This document shows positions 47,312 to 59,340 of a DNA stretch of 64,000 bases, piece after piece. Source of the stretch: Rhizomys pruinosus (lineage: Eukaryota; Chordata; Mammalia; Rodentia; Spalacidae). The notes beneath the pieces were generated by a model. The model searched no databases. It had not been told where the DNA came from and saw nothing but the letters and a program-made list of their open reading frames with translations. A program made the position numbers and the translations under genes. The number at the start of each line of letters is the position of its first letter. The first letter of the stretch is position 1. The stretch spans positions 4,261,861-4,325,860 of the forward strand of contig VZQC01004693.1 in assembly GCA_009823505.1 (NCBI GenBank). The letters run 5' to 3'.

Positions 47312-47466
47312 GCTGGGCGTGGTGGTGCACTCATTTAATCCTAGCACTCCAGAGGCAGAGGCGGGAAGATCTTTGTGAGTTCAAGGCCAGCCTGGTCTAC
47401 AGAGTGAGTTCCATCTGGGGCTACAGGGAGACCCTGTCTCGAAAAGACCAAAAAAAAAAAAAAAAG
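47312..47466 (+). mobile_element. B1 SINE
   Basis: gctgggcgtggtggtgcac to gagaccctgtctcgaaaagacc with an A tail. Confidence 0.92.
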
Positions 47467-48400
47467 GATTCCTTGATCCTTTTGAAGCAGACAGGACAGT
47501 CTGTTAATGCAACATCTAATAAATAGCTCCTTAGCAGTTAGAACCCCTAAAGAGAGATGAGACCTCAAGACCACTGTTTTCACTATCTTTTCAGGATAAG
47601 GGTCAAAGGGCAAGCTGTGAGTAGGTTAGAAGCAGACAGTACCACCAACCTGAGCCAAGTACTCAAATATCTGGACCTTTGGAGACAGTCCTCATTGAAA
47701 CCACCACTGTGTTAATCACTATCAGCTGCAAAGAAGAAGCTTCTCTAATGAGAACCGAAAGATGAACTAACCTATGAGTATAACAACGAATCATTAGGAA
47801 TTTGTTTAATACTGTATCCAATTAGTAAAATAATAGTAAGTTGTGTTCTAAGGCCTGTCCTGTGACCTGTCTAGCCACAGGTTCTTGGCCCTGATGAAAG
47901 TGCCAGGTAGAGGTTCCACCTTGGGAACCATGTCTTACATCAATAAGAAAGTGACTGGTTTCTTCCTAACCCTCCTGCCACTGTTGCACCACCGGTCATG
48001 TCTTGCCAGGTAATCATTATTATAGCTCACAGATTTCACAGCTGGGTAATACTGATAATGACCTTTCTTTTCCAGGAGCATAGCAACTGTCAGTACTATG
48101 AAAGCTAGCCAGTAGAGAAGAAACTCCGAGGTCAGAACCAGCTCAATTTCTCCACTTTCTACTCTGCATTTATGTACTATCTTCAGTAATAGGATCTTAA
48201 CACCAAATTCTGGAAGGTAGCTAAAAGCAATGGCAGTTGCCAGTCTTGTTCCAGGGTCTATGGGACTGGCCCCTGGTCAACAATTCATAAAGAGGGAATC
48301 TGTTCCTACCATTGGGATTTGGATTTGCTGGGTTTGGTGTCTGGGAGGGTCATTTTCCTTGTTATATTGTAACTCCATGTAAACTCTTTTCATATATGTA
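47467..48400. other. Unassigned stretch
   Basis: No gene recognised. The last part passes into an antisense L1. Confidence 0.4.
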
Positions 48401-48404
48401 TGCA

Positions 48405-49315
48405 TTTAAAGAGGCTTCTACAAGCCTTGGCTTCCATATGATTTTTTTCAAAAGGCCTTTAGTGTTAGCCCTTCCCATACTCCTTACTCTACCCTGCCCT
48501 CCCATTCTCTGCCCCATTTAGCCCTTCTTATTCCATGACTCCCCTCTCTCCCTTTATATCACTGCATTTATTTCTCCTCTCATGAAGCTCCCCCCACCCA
48601 TGGGCTTTTACTAGTTTCCTGTCCTCTATGGATTTTTCAGTTGAAACACACATATCAAAAGCTAGCATCCAATTATGAGAAATAAATGCAATGTTTGTCT
48701 TTCTGGGTCTTGGTTACCTCACTCAGGATAATTGTTTAAAACTCAGTCCATTTACCTGAAAATTTCATAATTTTTTCTCAATAGTCAAATAATATTCCAT
48801 TATGTAAATGTACCAAATTTTCATTATCCATTCATTTGCTGATGGGCATCTAGGTTGTTTCCATTTACTGGCTACTATGGAGAAAACCAGCAATGAACAT
48901 GGCTGCTCTGCTATTGATGTAACAAGATGTCCCAGAGTGCTATATCTTGGTCATGTGACACAACTATTTCTAGGTTTTTGAGAAACCTCCAAACTGATTC
49001 TGTACGGGATGCACCAGTTTAGAATCCTACCATCATTGGAGCTGCCAGCATTTGTCATCATTTGCTTTGTTTCTGTCTTTGCTTTTGTTTCTTTTGTCTC
49101 TTGTCTGTTCTGGCTGAGATGAGAGGAAATCTCAAAGGGGTTTAAATTTGCATTTCCAAGATGGCTAATTATGCTGAACATTAAAAATGATTTCTCAGCC
49201 ATTTTCATTTCATATTTTTAGACCTCTCTAGTTTTCCCTAGCCCAGTTTTAATTGGGTTGTTTGTGGGATTTTTGATGTATAATTTTTGAACCCTTTGAA
49301 CATTCTAGATACTAA
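48405..49315 (-). mobile_element. Antisense L1: 3'UTR and ORF2 end
   Basis: gtctttctgggtcttggttacctc, ataatattccattatgtaaatg and cattcatttgctgatgggcatc are antisense ORF2 C-terminal text. The C-rich 48470-48600 stretch is the 3'UTR side. Confidence 0.88.
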
Positions 49316-49334
49316 CCAGATGTATAGCTGGTAA

Positions 49335-49420
49335 ATACCTGGGGGCTCCAGAGTTCAGACTAAGATTCTCAGGCCTGTTGAGGAAATGCTTTTACCTGCT
49401 GAGCCATCTTCCCAGCCCAA
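49335..49420 (-). mobile_element. B3/B4-type SINE head, antisense
   Basis: gaaatgcttttacctgctgagccatcttcccagcc is an antisense tRNA-like head. Confidence 0.6.
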
Positions 49421-49506
49421 CACATGTATTTTTGCCTTAAAAGTTATCTTCGTTTAATTTTGTATACTAATTTTAAGCTTTAATTACTTAGAAATTACAG
49501 TTTAGG

Positions 49507-49748
49507 GGGCTGGAGAGATAGCCTAGCAGTTAAGAGCACCGACTGCTCTTGCGGAGGACCCGGGTTTGATCCCCAGCACCCATATGGCAGCTAAGAACCG
49601 TCTGTAACTCCAATTCCAGGAGAACTCCAGTTCCAGGGGAATCCGAGACCCTTTTCTGACCTCCGCAGCATTGCATGACACAGGTGCACAAACCTACATG
49701 CAGACCTACATTCATACACATGCAAAAATAAATAAAATTTAAAAAAAA
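49507..49748 (+). mobile_element. B2-type SINE, full length, double-unit subtype
   Basis: gggctggagagatagcctagcag to an A tail. The target duplication gaaattacagttta lies on both sides (about 49491-49505 and 49749-49763). Confidence 0.92.
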
Positions 49749-49763
49749 GAAATTACAGTTTAG

Positions 49764-50165
49764 GTTAAGCTATGGAATATTGCAATAGTTCATTTCCCTT
49801 TCTTCTTCTGTTCCCTTGGTCCCTCCAGTACTCAATTTTGATTTTGGTCAATATACTGCATTTTTTAGATTTTAGTTTTGCACACTTTAACATCCCTGTA
49901 CTTTAAATATTTGTTCTGCCAAGTTCAATAATATATTTTCAACTCACATTTATTGTACATAAGACCATAGATGAATTGCATTTCACCAATATTTGATGTT
50001 TGCAATTGAAAATGTAGCATGTCCCCTAACCCCTGTACCTGCTTTAGGATTTGTTCTACCACCACACACATCTAGGCTCACTGCTATTTCTTGACTTTAC
50101 AATAAGTAATTTGCCCAAACTAAACAAACTAGGGTTAGCATTTAAATCAGATTGGCGTACACTTA
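49764..50165. other. Unassigned AT-rich stretch
   Basis: No gene or clear repeat. Confidence 0.4.
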
Positions 50166-50169
50166 ATGC

Positions 50170-51360
50170 TTCCATTGCTGCCAGAGTCCAGCTCTAGTAT
50201 GTTTAAGGTTCTGAAGTGGACAATCGCAAGGGTGGTGAAGAAATCAGTCAGACAAGGCACAAGAATTTTTCTTCCAGGGCTCTGAGGGTTGCACAGAGCT
50301 TTTTTGGGCTTGCCACTCTACTAATTCTTTCTTGTTCTTCTCAGGCCCCAGTGTTAGTTTTTTTATACCTAAGACTAGTATAGATTATCCAAGTCTAAAC
50401 TGATAAAAAAAAAGCCCAAATTCCCCATAAATATTTTTCAGAAAACTCACACCCACAATCATTCTTAACATCAAAAAGAGTAAAACAATTAATAATGGTA
50501 CATCCATTCAGCTAAGCTCAGCAATTTAGCAATTTTGCAGTGAAGCAAAGTTAATACTAACTTTCAGCTCTAAGAACTTCATTGTTTATGCCTTGTGGTT
50601 ACATAGGTGCTACACAGTATAAAGTGAGCTTTAAAGCTTTAACAATCACTTTACTATCATTACCTTAGCTCCTTGCTTTCTCAACCTGTGAGCCATTTCA
50701 TGGCTGATGTGGTTTTGATTCATATCTTGTTTTTATTCTGGTCTCTATTTTCCTTAGTTTCTCTCTTTACACCTGCTGAGGTGTTTTCCTAAAGGCTACT
50801 AATCTTTGAGTCAACACCACAATCCATGACCTTACCAGACTTAGTTTCACTTTGTCCTACAATCCTCTTTTAGTTTAAACCTGGCTTTGAGATGATCAAA
50901 ATTCCTTTCTTTACTTGGGCAATCTGTGCATGATACAGTTTCTGTAGAATTCTTAATGGCTACTGCATCATACTTTTGAGTTGTATACACAGTGTCATTA
51001 TTTCTCACAAAGGACTCATTTCTAGAAAAGGCAAAGTATTTGTTTCTTTCCTTGAGGCAGAAGTAGGTGCCCTAATTGCTAGAAAACCAAAAGTTAAGCA
51101 GCCCAAAAACACCTTTGTCTTCACAGTATGAGTTAGAGAATGCAGCCTGAGCTGAAAACCAAGGAACTAGAAAAAGAAAGTGGAAATTACAGTGATATTT
51201 GTTATTAAAAACCTGTTAGGCATTTTCTTTAAAAGTAGTTTTATATCTTATTATTCTTGGCACTGTTTCTAAAGTAAAACTCCTTTATCCCAAGCAAAAA
51301 AAGCACAAGAGGTGGAGTTTGGCTTCAAAAGGGTGCAACTCAGATCCTCAGGCCTAGCAG
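50170..51360 (-). mobile_element. Possible antisense ERV: LTR plus flanking internal part
   Basis: 50170-50410 (tgctgccagagtccagctctag, caagaatttttcttccaggg, cttgttcttctcagg) looks like an antisense LTR. The 0.9 kb after it could be decayed internal sequence. No intact retroviral frame is present. The family is uncertain. Confidence 0.35.
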
Positions 51361-51382
51361 AGGTTAGAAAAACAAGAATTAG

Positions 51383-51612
51383 GGGCTGGAGAGATAGCCT
51401 AGTGGTTAAGAGCACCGACTGCTCTTGCAGCGGACCTGGGTTCGATCCCCAGCACCCACATGGCGGGTAAGAATCGTGTGTAACTCCAGTTCCAGGGGAA
51501 TCCGAGACCCTCTTCTGACCTCCGCAGCATTGCACGACACGGGTGCACAAACCTACATGCAGACAGTACATTCATACACATACAATAATAATAATAAATT
51601 AATTAAAAAAAA
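51383..51612 (+). mobile_element. B2-type SINE, full length, single-unit subtype
   Basis: ggggctggagagatagcctag, one aactccagttccagggg unit and a (taa)n tail. gaaaaacaagaatta is duplicated on both sides (about 51367-51381, 51614-51628). Confidence 0.92.
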
Positions 51613-51628
51613 GAAAAACAAGAATTAA

Positions 51629-52049
51629 AAGATTATTAAAGACCAATGTCAGCCAGAGGGTAGGTTCTTACCAGACCAGTCAGATCACCGGAACTTTGTC
51701 AAGAAGTGATCCTTTCATGAATGGCTTCACCACATTGTTCTCTCCAAAAAGTATACGTGTACTTGAAAGTACACTTGTCCTTGGCATGTTTTCAAAATAA
51801 ACTATATTGAAAACAAAAAAAGGCCAAAAGAGTACATGGAAAAAGCAAACAGAGGCCTGGCTGTAACTCAGGGGTAGAGTGCTTGCCCAGCATGAGTGAG
51901 AACCACAGATCAACCAGTCAACTCAGTGGGCACCCGTAGTCACCCCCCATTTGATATCTTTTTTATTCCACAGATACTACATTTATGAATAGTCAGTCAC
52001 CTTGAGTGGAATTGGAGAAAGGTGATTCGATGTAGGTCATTAACTGAGG
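51629..52049. other. Unassigned with a possible ID relic
   Basis: ggcctggctgtaactcaggggtagagtgcttgcccagcatg at 51855-51896 resembles an ID head. Nothing else recognised. Confidence 0.4.
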
Positions 52050-52480
52050 CTCTGAGTGGAAGGCTACTTACTGGAGTGTGGGTGAGGGGTTCCTTATGGA
52101 GTAGAAATTATTCAAAGACAGCTGCGTCACCAAAACCCATCCTAGGATGGACAACAACTCATGAAACTTGGAAAGCACAGTGACACGTTTATAGGCAACT
52201 TGACAGCTGGTAGCTCCGTCTCTTCCAGGCAGCTTGACTGTTCTCCACCTCTTTCCAGTGGCTCTACTCTTCTGAGCCTCTTCTAAGGAGTTCAGATTGT
52301 CTGAGAGTGTGGCTCAACGGTCCTTATGTTCCTATATGCTGAGAGAGGGAGGAACCGGTAGTAGATATTGTCAGTTTCAGAAATTTCCTAAAGCCTTTGA
52401 GTGGTGCACTTCCTGAGTTTAATGAGCTTTTTTTGCAGGCTAGAGTGTTTCACCTCCCGTGTCTTAAGGAGCATCCCTTC
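52050..52480 (-). mobile_element. MaLR (ORR1/MT-like) LTR, antisense
   Basis: gcgtcaccaaaacccatcctagg, gacaacaactcatgaaacttgg and ggagttcagattgtctgagagtg match the antisense MaLR LTR order. Boundaries approximate. Confidence 0.6.
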
Positions 52481-52602
52481 AGGAGGGATGTTTTACTTCA
52501 AAAGAAGATTGATACAAAACAGCTGAACAGAAAAACCATCAACTCAGACTGCAGTGTTGAGCTTATACAACCTGTCTGTTGTTGCTTAAGATATGGGAAT
52601 GT

Positions 52603-52760
52603 TGCCGGGCATGGTGGCGCACACCTTTAATCCTAGCAATCAGGAGGCAGAGGCAGGTGGATCTTTGTGAGTTCAAGGCCAGCCTGGTCTACAGAATGAA
52701 TTCCAGGACAGCTGGGGCTACAGGGAGACTTTGTCTCGAAAAGACAAAAAAAAAAAAAAA
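52603..52760 (+). mobile_element. B1 SINE
   Basis: gccgggcatggtggcgcac to tttgtctcgaaaagac plus an A tail. aagatatgggaatgt is duplicated (52588-52602 and about 52762-52776). Confidence 0.93.
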
Positions 52761-52776
52761 AAGATATGGGAATGTG

Positions 52777-53690
52777 GCATCAAACCACAATACTAAAAAT
52801 ATGACTTGGGAAGAGGGCATTGAACCACACAACCTAAAAAGCATAGACATATATAAGACCTGGGGCTAAGCAGGAAGTAAAAGATGGTGATATAGAGCTT
52901 ATGAAATATTAAGAAAAACGTGGATGTTAATACTCATCAGTTCCCTCTGTCTCTGTCAGCAAATTTAACTGATATGTTTCTGGTTCAAATGCTGACACAG
53001 CTAGCTAGAACCACCGGCCTTGCATCCTGTCAAAGCTTCCTAAATTCTCTTTGTCTCAGATGGAGACATCTGCAATGGTTTAAAAAAAAAAAAAAAAAAG
53101 GATTTTTTTAAACATGTGTTTTCTTCCTAAATTTTTTGTGGCTGTGCTGATACCCAATGCCTAAGTTACGAAAGATATGTGCTACTTCCCTTTGGGGTCT
53201 AGATTTTTAGGCTCATCCCCCTTGAGCCTAAATAAAATTGAGTGCTGCCTGTGTCCTTCCAGAGTCCTGCTTGGTTCATTTATCCAATTCTATTAAAGCA
53301 TATTTTTCTTTGTCTTTAACATGAAATTTTAAATGATAAATACTCAAATTATTAAATTTTTATTTGGATCATGACTTTGATTAGATGTTCTTTTAAAATT
53401 AAAACAAGATGCATGTCAGAGGTGGGTTTGAGGCCGAAGCTGCCTGAAGGAATGGCACCCAGAAATATGGAGTTTCACAAAACATAGTGGAGAGTGTGGA
53501 AGTCAGATCTGATTGGGACAGGATAGGCTGCCCAGGCACAGAGCACCATGCTGGGGGACAGCAGACACAGAGACTGCTGCCACAGATCAGCCAGGTGTGT
53601 GCTGTCCCTTAGATAGTGATATTAGCTGACACACAGACAACTAGGCATAGACCACAGGTTCCCTAGGCATATAAAGAAGACAGAACTAGG
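52777..53690. other. Unassigned, with a possible LTR 3' part
   Basis: 53200-53290 (ccttgagcctaaataaaattgagtgctgcc) resembles an R/U5 polyA region of an LTR. The remainder is unrecognised. Confidence 0.35.
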
Positions 53691-53694
53691 GAAC

Positions 53695-55020
53695 AGCAGG
53701 CATTGCTACTTTAATATCTGACTAAACCAAAATGAGATAGAATAGATAAAGGTCAATTCATATGCATCAAAGGAACAATACACCAAGTATATTACAATTC
53801 TAAACATATACACTCCAAACAGAGATGCACCAAACTTAATAAACAAACACAATCAACTACATATAAAGACAGACGAGCACAACACATTAATAGTGGGTGA
53901 CTTCAATACTCTACTCTCACCAGTAGATCATCCAGACAAAAAGTAAATAGAAATATTGGAGTTAAATAATATCATAAATCAAATGAACCCCCAAAACATT
54001 TACAAAGCATTCCACCCATATACTACAGAATACACATTTTCTAAGTAGCCCATGGAACTTTCCCTAAAATAGAGCACATACTAAGACACAAAACAAGTCT
54101 CAGTAAATATAGGAAAATTGTATTCTATCTGACTTCAATGGAGTAAAGCTAAATATCAACAACCAGAGAATCTACAGAAGCACACAACTCATGGAGATAA
54201 GTGACACACAATTAAATGATAAATGTGTCACTGAAGAATTTTTTTTAATCCTAGACTTGAACAGAAATGAAAATACAGTATACCAAAATTTATAAGAAGA
54301 GAAAAGTTACAGCTGTAACTGTCTACATTAAAAATACCAGGGAGGCTGGGTGTGGTGGTGCACGCCTTTAATCCTAGCACTTGGGAGGCAGAGGCAGGTG
54401 GATCTTTGTGAGTTCAAGGCCAGTCTGGTCTACAGAGCAAGTTCCACGACAGCTGGGGCTACAGGGAGACCCTGTCTCAAAAAGACCCCCCCAAAAAAAA
54501 AATCAGAGGGGACTCAGATAAATACTTAGTCATTCACCTTTAAGGCCCTGCAATAACGATAGATCAAGGCCTAAGACAGTAGATAGGGAGAAATAATTAA
54601 AACCAGGATAGAAATAAATAAAATAGAAATGAAAAAAATTACATGAAGAATCATTGAAACAAAATTGTTTTTAAAAGATAAAAAAGACAGAAAAACCCTT
54701 AGCCAAATTAACCAAAAGAAAAAGTGAGAAGATCCAAAGTAATAAAATCAGAGAAGAAAAAGATGTTCCATCAGATCCTAATGAAATTCAGAAACTCATA
54801 AGGACATATCTTAAAAACTTTTTTTGCACTAAACTGAAAATCTAAAAGCAAATGAAGATGGAATAATAATTTAAACAGACATATAACCATCAGTGAGATG
54901 CAAGCAGTAATGAAAAAAAAAAAATCTCCCAATTAAAAAAAACCCAGGACCAGATGGATTCACTGAAGAATTCTATGAGACCACCAAAGAACTAATACTC
55001 ATAAAATGCATAAATAAAAA
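53695..55020 (+). mobile_element. L1 ORF2 5' region (endonuclease to linker), split by B1
   Basis: tactttaatatctgactaaacc, gatagaatagataaaggtcaattc, aatactctactctcaccagtagatc and ccaggaccagatggattcac lie in ORF2 order, with many frame breaks. A B1 at 54343-54500 interrupts it. Confidence 0.85.
54343..54500 (+). mobile_element. B1 SINE inside the L1
   Basis: ggctgggtgtggtggtgcac to gagaccctgtctcaaaaagacc and a C/A-rich tail. Confidence 0.92.
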
Positions 55021-55023
55021 AGG

Positions 55024-55240
55024 GAGGCTAGAGAGATAGCTGAAAAGTTTAAGAGCATTGGCTGTTCCTGCAGAGGACCCAGGTTTGGTTACCAGGACCC
55101 ACATGGCATCTAAAAAAAGTACATAACTTCAATTCCAGGGGATCCAGCACCCTCTTCCGGCCTCTACGGGCATCACACACATGTGATGCACCCATATACA
55201 TGCAGACAAAATACTCAAACACAAAATTAAAATTAAAATG
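55024..55240 (+). mobile_element. B2-type SINE, single-unit subtype
   Basis: gaggctagagagatagctg, cccaggtttggttaccagg and aacttcaattccagggg with an A-rich tail. It sits at the junction of two L1 pieces of opposite orientation. Confidence 0.82.
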
Positions 55241-55960
55241 AGTAGTTTTTTCAATACATACATATTTTTAAATATTTCTATTGAACATTTGTACATTTCA
55301 TACAACAGTTCTTAATCAAACTCAGATTCCTTTCCCCATTTATACTCCAACACCCATCAGGCCTCATGCACTCTCTCATACATGCTAAACTCCATTCAGT
55401 CAACCATTTTATCCAGATGTCCTTTAGTGCAAGTACATTCAATGGAGTCTGTTCAGCCTATCTAGAGCTCATAAGGGAGGTCTACTCTCCTTCACAAAGC
55501 CATAATCAGCTTCCAATAGTTCTCAGGCTACTGCTGGCCCACCACCCATTTCCCTTGACCCATTCTGTTGGCATGGGTCTTGTGCTCATGTCACTATTGC
55601 CACAACTTCACATGAACAAGCTTCCAGTGGCCTGAAAACCTTTTTCCCTATGTTCGTTTACCAACCCTGGGTCTTACACTCTTTCCATCCCCTCTTCAGA
55701 AATGGTCCCTGAGCTGCAAGTGGGTCAGGTCCTACTCAAGGACATGCATTCTGCATTCTCTTGTTCTCTAAAGCTTAGCCAGTTGTGGCTTTCTGTGTTC
55801 TATGTGTTTCTTCAACCTCTATGGGCAATGTTTTTCCTTAATTTAGGTGAGTGTTTTTCTATAATCGTGTTAAAGATCTGGTCAATGTCATTAGCCTGAG
55901 ATTTGTCTCCTTCCTATGTGTCTGTGCTGTGTAGATTTGATCTTTTCATGGTATCCCATA

Positions 55961-56364
55961 TGTGCTGGATAGCTTTAGTGTCAACTTGACACACCTGGGT
56001 TGAGGGAGCCTCAATTGGGGAATTGGCTCCATTGGATTGGCCTGTGACCACATCTGTGGAGTATTGTCTTGATGGTCGAGCAGTGTGGGAGGGCCCAGCC
56101 CACAATGAGTGGTGCCATCCTGGGCAGGTTGTTGTGTACGGTATAAGAAGGCAGGCTGGGCATGAGCCAGGGGAGCAAGCCAGTGAACAGCATTCCTCTA
56201 TGGCCTGTGCTTCAGCTCCTGCCTCCAGGTTCCTGCCCTTAGTTCCTGCCTTGGGCTCCCTAAGTGATGAACTGTGACCCAGGAGATGTAAGCTGAATAA
56301 ACCCTTTCCTCCCCAAGTTGGTGTCGGAGTGTTTTGTCACAGCAATGGAAGACAAACTAGAACA
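55961..56364 (+). mobile_element. Solo LTR, 404 bp, with 5-bp target duplication
   Basis: It starts TGTGCTGGATAG and ends CTAGAACA, with CCATA on both sides (55956-55960, 56365-56369). It contains an aataaaccctttcctcc polyA region. It shares its sequence with the LTRs at 57074 and 58358, and interrupts an antisense L1 ORF1. Confidence 0.8.
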
Positions 56365-56431
56365 CCATATTTCCTGCATATTCCATTCCTGTTTGTTTTT
56401 TTTTTATTTTTCATAGTCTTTGTTAAGGAGT

Positions 56432-56641
56432 CTAGTTCTTCAACTTTGTCATGCTGTCTTGATATTTTGTCTTCTGTTTCGTTCCTTCTATTTCTGGGGC
56501 TTCTCCTGTTGTTTCTAATTGACTTATTGAATTTTTCAATTCCATATTCATTTTGACTTGGGTTTTCTTCAGTATTTCTATCTCTTTTGTGAATACCTTT
56601 CTCAAGCCCTGAATTGGTTTTGTTATTTCATTCACCAGCAT
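56432..56641 (-). pseudogene. L1 ORF1 remnant, coiled-coil region
   Basis: A 69-codon frame rich in Lys, Glu and Leu (NEITKPIQGLRKVFTKEIEI and onward), like the L1 ORF1 coiled coil. Broken on both sides. Confidence 0.55.
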
Positions 56642-57073
56642 ATTTTTATTTTCTTACGCTTATCCTCTTTGAATTCTTTCAGTTGTTTGTATTTTCTTTA
56701 AGCTTTTTGATCAGGTTTATAACTATTCTCTTAAATACTGCACTGTGAGGTTCCTCAGAGTGATGCTCATTGTAGGGCTGGTGAATTTTGTTGAGGCATA
56801 TTATCTCGGTTTTTCATATTATGTGTGTTTTTGCATTGCCATTTGGGCATACTGGTTTCATCTGTTGGTTTTGTGGCCAATAAGAAATTCTATTCTACCT
56901 TGGAGTTTTGGTTCTCTTTATATTGTTGATGTAGTTGGGTTGCTTTTTGCTTGGGTATGACAGTTTAGTTGGTATGTGACTCAGGTTCTTACAGGGAATT
57001 AGGCTGGTCTCAGTAGCAAGCAGGTCAAAGTGGTAGGGAGGAAAAGTAGAAGGCTGGTCTCAGGAATCCAAGA

Positions 57074-58666
57074 AGTGCTGGATAGTTTTCCTGTCAACTT
57101 GACACATATGGGTTGAGGAAACCTCAGTTGTGGAATTGCTCCTATTGGACTGACCTGAGGCCATGTCTGTGAGACATTTTCTTGATTGAGTGATATGGGA
57201 GGGCTCAAATCACTGTAGCAGTGCAACTCCTGGACAGGTTGTATTTTGTATAAGAAAGCAGGCTGAGCATGGGGCAGAGGAGCAAGCCAGTAAATAGCAT
57301 TCTTCTATGGCTTGTGATTTAGCTCCCGGCCTCCGGGTTCCTGCCCTGAGTTCCTACCTTGGGCTTCCTAAGTGAGAAACTGTGACCTGGGAGATGTAAG
57401 CTAAATAAACCCTTTCCTCCCTAAGTTGGTATTGGTCAGAATGCTTTGTCATGGGAATTAAAAGCAAAACTAGGACAGAAATTGGTACCAGAGATTGGAT
57501 TATTGCTGTGATAGACCTGACCCAGTTGTTTTGGAGAGAATTGTGGATGCGTTTGAAGCACTGGGCTGGAAAAGAGCCATTTAGTGTTTAGAATTAAATG
57601 AGTTGATGCTATGAAGCTTGGAACAGTTATGCTGAAAGAGTTATGGACGATAGAGGCCTGGCTTGTGAGTCTTCAAAGTGAAGTGAGAATATCAGGGCCT
57701 TTGTGTGATATTTTGAATTGAGAATCTGTGGGTTCTGGTTGGCTGGGGCTGAAGAATCATCTGTGACTGAGACCAGAAATCTTTGTTTTGTTTAGGCAAT
57801 GATGATGGTTAGCTGAGGCCAAAAAATCAGCTGTGAGTAACAAAGAGACCAGCATTACTGAGGTGAAATCTTCAGGAAGAATTTCCTGATGTTCTTCACA
57901 CAGAGACTGTAATCCAAAGGAGGTCTGGGCCTTCTTCTCAAGCTAGAAGCAGACTTCGTAATGTGTAAGAGTCTCCTGCATGTTTCTGTTTGAAAGTGTG
58001 AAGGGCTCATAGAGAGCAGCCTAGGTTTGGCACCCTGAGAGTCCAGAAGAGCCCATTGGTGAGGGTGCAGCCTCAGTTTCAGTGAAAACACCAGCTTTTT
58101 GAAGATTCCAATATTATGGAACGACCACCAAGAACAACAGAAGGTGTGGAATGGAGCTGCCCTGGGCCTGCGAGATGAGCTGTGTGTGCTGTGGACGGCA
58201 GAGCCAAAGAAGTGGAGTTGCCAAACCCACTGGGGTCCAGAAGATCGTGAATGAATAGGTTTTGATTAGGTGTCCCTCATTCTTCCCTTTGAAATGGAGC
58301 CATTCTTGTTTGGGATTTTACAGGAGCCCACAGTTAAAAGGCTTTTAAAAGAGACTGTGATGTTTTCTTGATTGTTGAGTGACTGGGAAGACCCAGCCCA
58401 CTGTAGTTGGTACCAGCCCTGGGCAGGTTGTTGGGTAATGTGTAAGAAAGCAGGCTGAGCATGGGACAGAAGAGCAACCCAGTAAGCAGCATTCCTCCAT
58501 GGCCTGTGTTCCAGCTCCCGCCTCCAGGTCCCTGCCCTGAGTTCCTACCTTGGGCTCCCTCAGTGACGAACTGTGACCTGGAGATGTAAGATGAATAAAC
58601 CCTTTCCTCCCTAAGTTATTATTGTTCAAAGTGTTTTGTCATAGCAATTTAAAGCAAACTAGGACA
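57074..58666 (+). mobile_element. Short ERVL-like LTR element, non-autonomous
   Basis: The 5' LTR is 57074-57477. A 0.88-kb internal part follows, then a partial 3' LTR at about 58358-58666, which lacks about the first 110 bp. No gag or pol frame is visible. It lies inside L1 5'UTR repeats that resume after it. Confidence 0.65.
57483..57499 (+). promoter_or_regulatory. Primer binding site, tRNA-Leu type
   Basis: tggtaccagagattgga begins 5 nt after the LTR end. It resembles the complement of the 3' end of tRNA-Leu(TAA), the primer of ERVL and MaLR elements. The first nine bases match exactly and later positions have drifted. Confidence 0.6.
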
Positions 58667-58726
58667 CTGGCAAGGTGAGGCCGGAGACAACCTGTGGAGG
58701 TGCTATCAAACTACCCAGAAAAGAAG

Positions 58727-59340
58727 GCTGGTTTCAATAATACAAGACAAGATTAGGGAAGGGACAGCTAGGGTAGAAGGCTTGTTTCTGGAGTCCAAAA
58801 GCAAGGTGGTAGTGGGGACATCCTGTGAAGGGTGTAACAAGCTAAACTGATAATCGAGCTGGTCTGAGTACAGAGCATCAGGACACAATGGGCCGGTGTG
58901 GACTAAGGGAGTAGTCCAGAGATCTGGAGGGCTAATGGCAAAAGCCAGCCTGTGCCCATGGCTAAAGGGGAAGAGTTGGGGGAGAAATTAGAGTTGCTCA
59001 GGCAACAGAGGAATCCAGGCACAGCGGGTGGAATCACAGACTACTAGGGAAAAAGCCTGGTCAGGGGATTCCAAGGCAAGGTGGGGGTGTGGACAGCCAT
59101 GGTAGAAGGCTGGTTTCAGAAGTCCAAATGCAAGGTAGGGGTGGGGAAAGCCTGTGAAGGGTCTAATAGACTACACTGAAAAACTGAGCTGGTCTGAGTG
59201 CAGGGGAACAGCTTGCAGTGGATGGGTCTGGACTAATAGGGTAGTCCAGATACACAGGGCGCTAAGAGCAAAAGCAGGCCTGTGCCCAAGGCTAGAACGG
59301 GAACTGGTTATGGGGTCAGGGAAAATGGAGTTGCTCAGGC
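58727..59340 (-). repeat. Tandem repeats of an L1 5'UTR, period about 329 bp
   Basis: tagaaggcttgtttctggagtcc at 58774 recurs as tagaaggctggtttcagaagtcc at 59103. Parallel blocks follow in the same order (ctgtgaagggt, gagctggtctgagt, gtagtccaga, gcctgtgccca, gagttgctcaggc). A shorter, roughly 50-bp sub-repeat (ggctggtttcag...gcaaggt) is also visible. Confidence 0.7.

Noticed and set aside
56329..56960. Plus-strand hydrophobic open frames resembling membrane proteins
   Set aside because: They are antisense of the L1 ORF1 and 5'UTR region; the T-rich strand gives spurious Phe/Leu-rich peptides.
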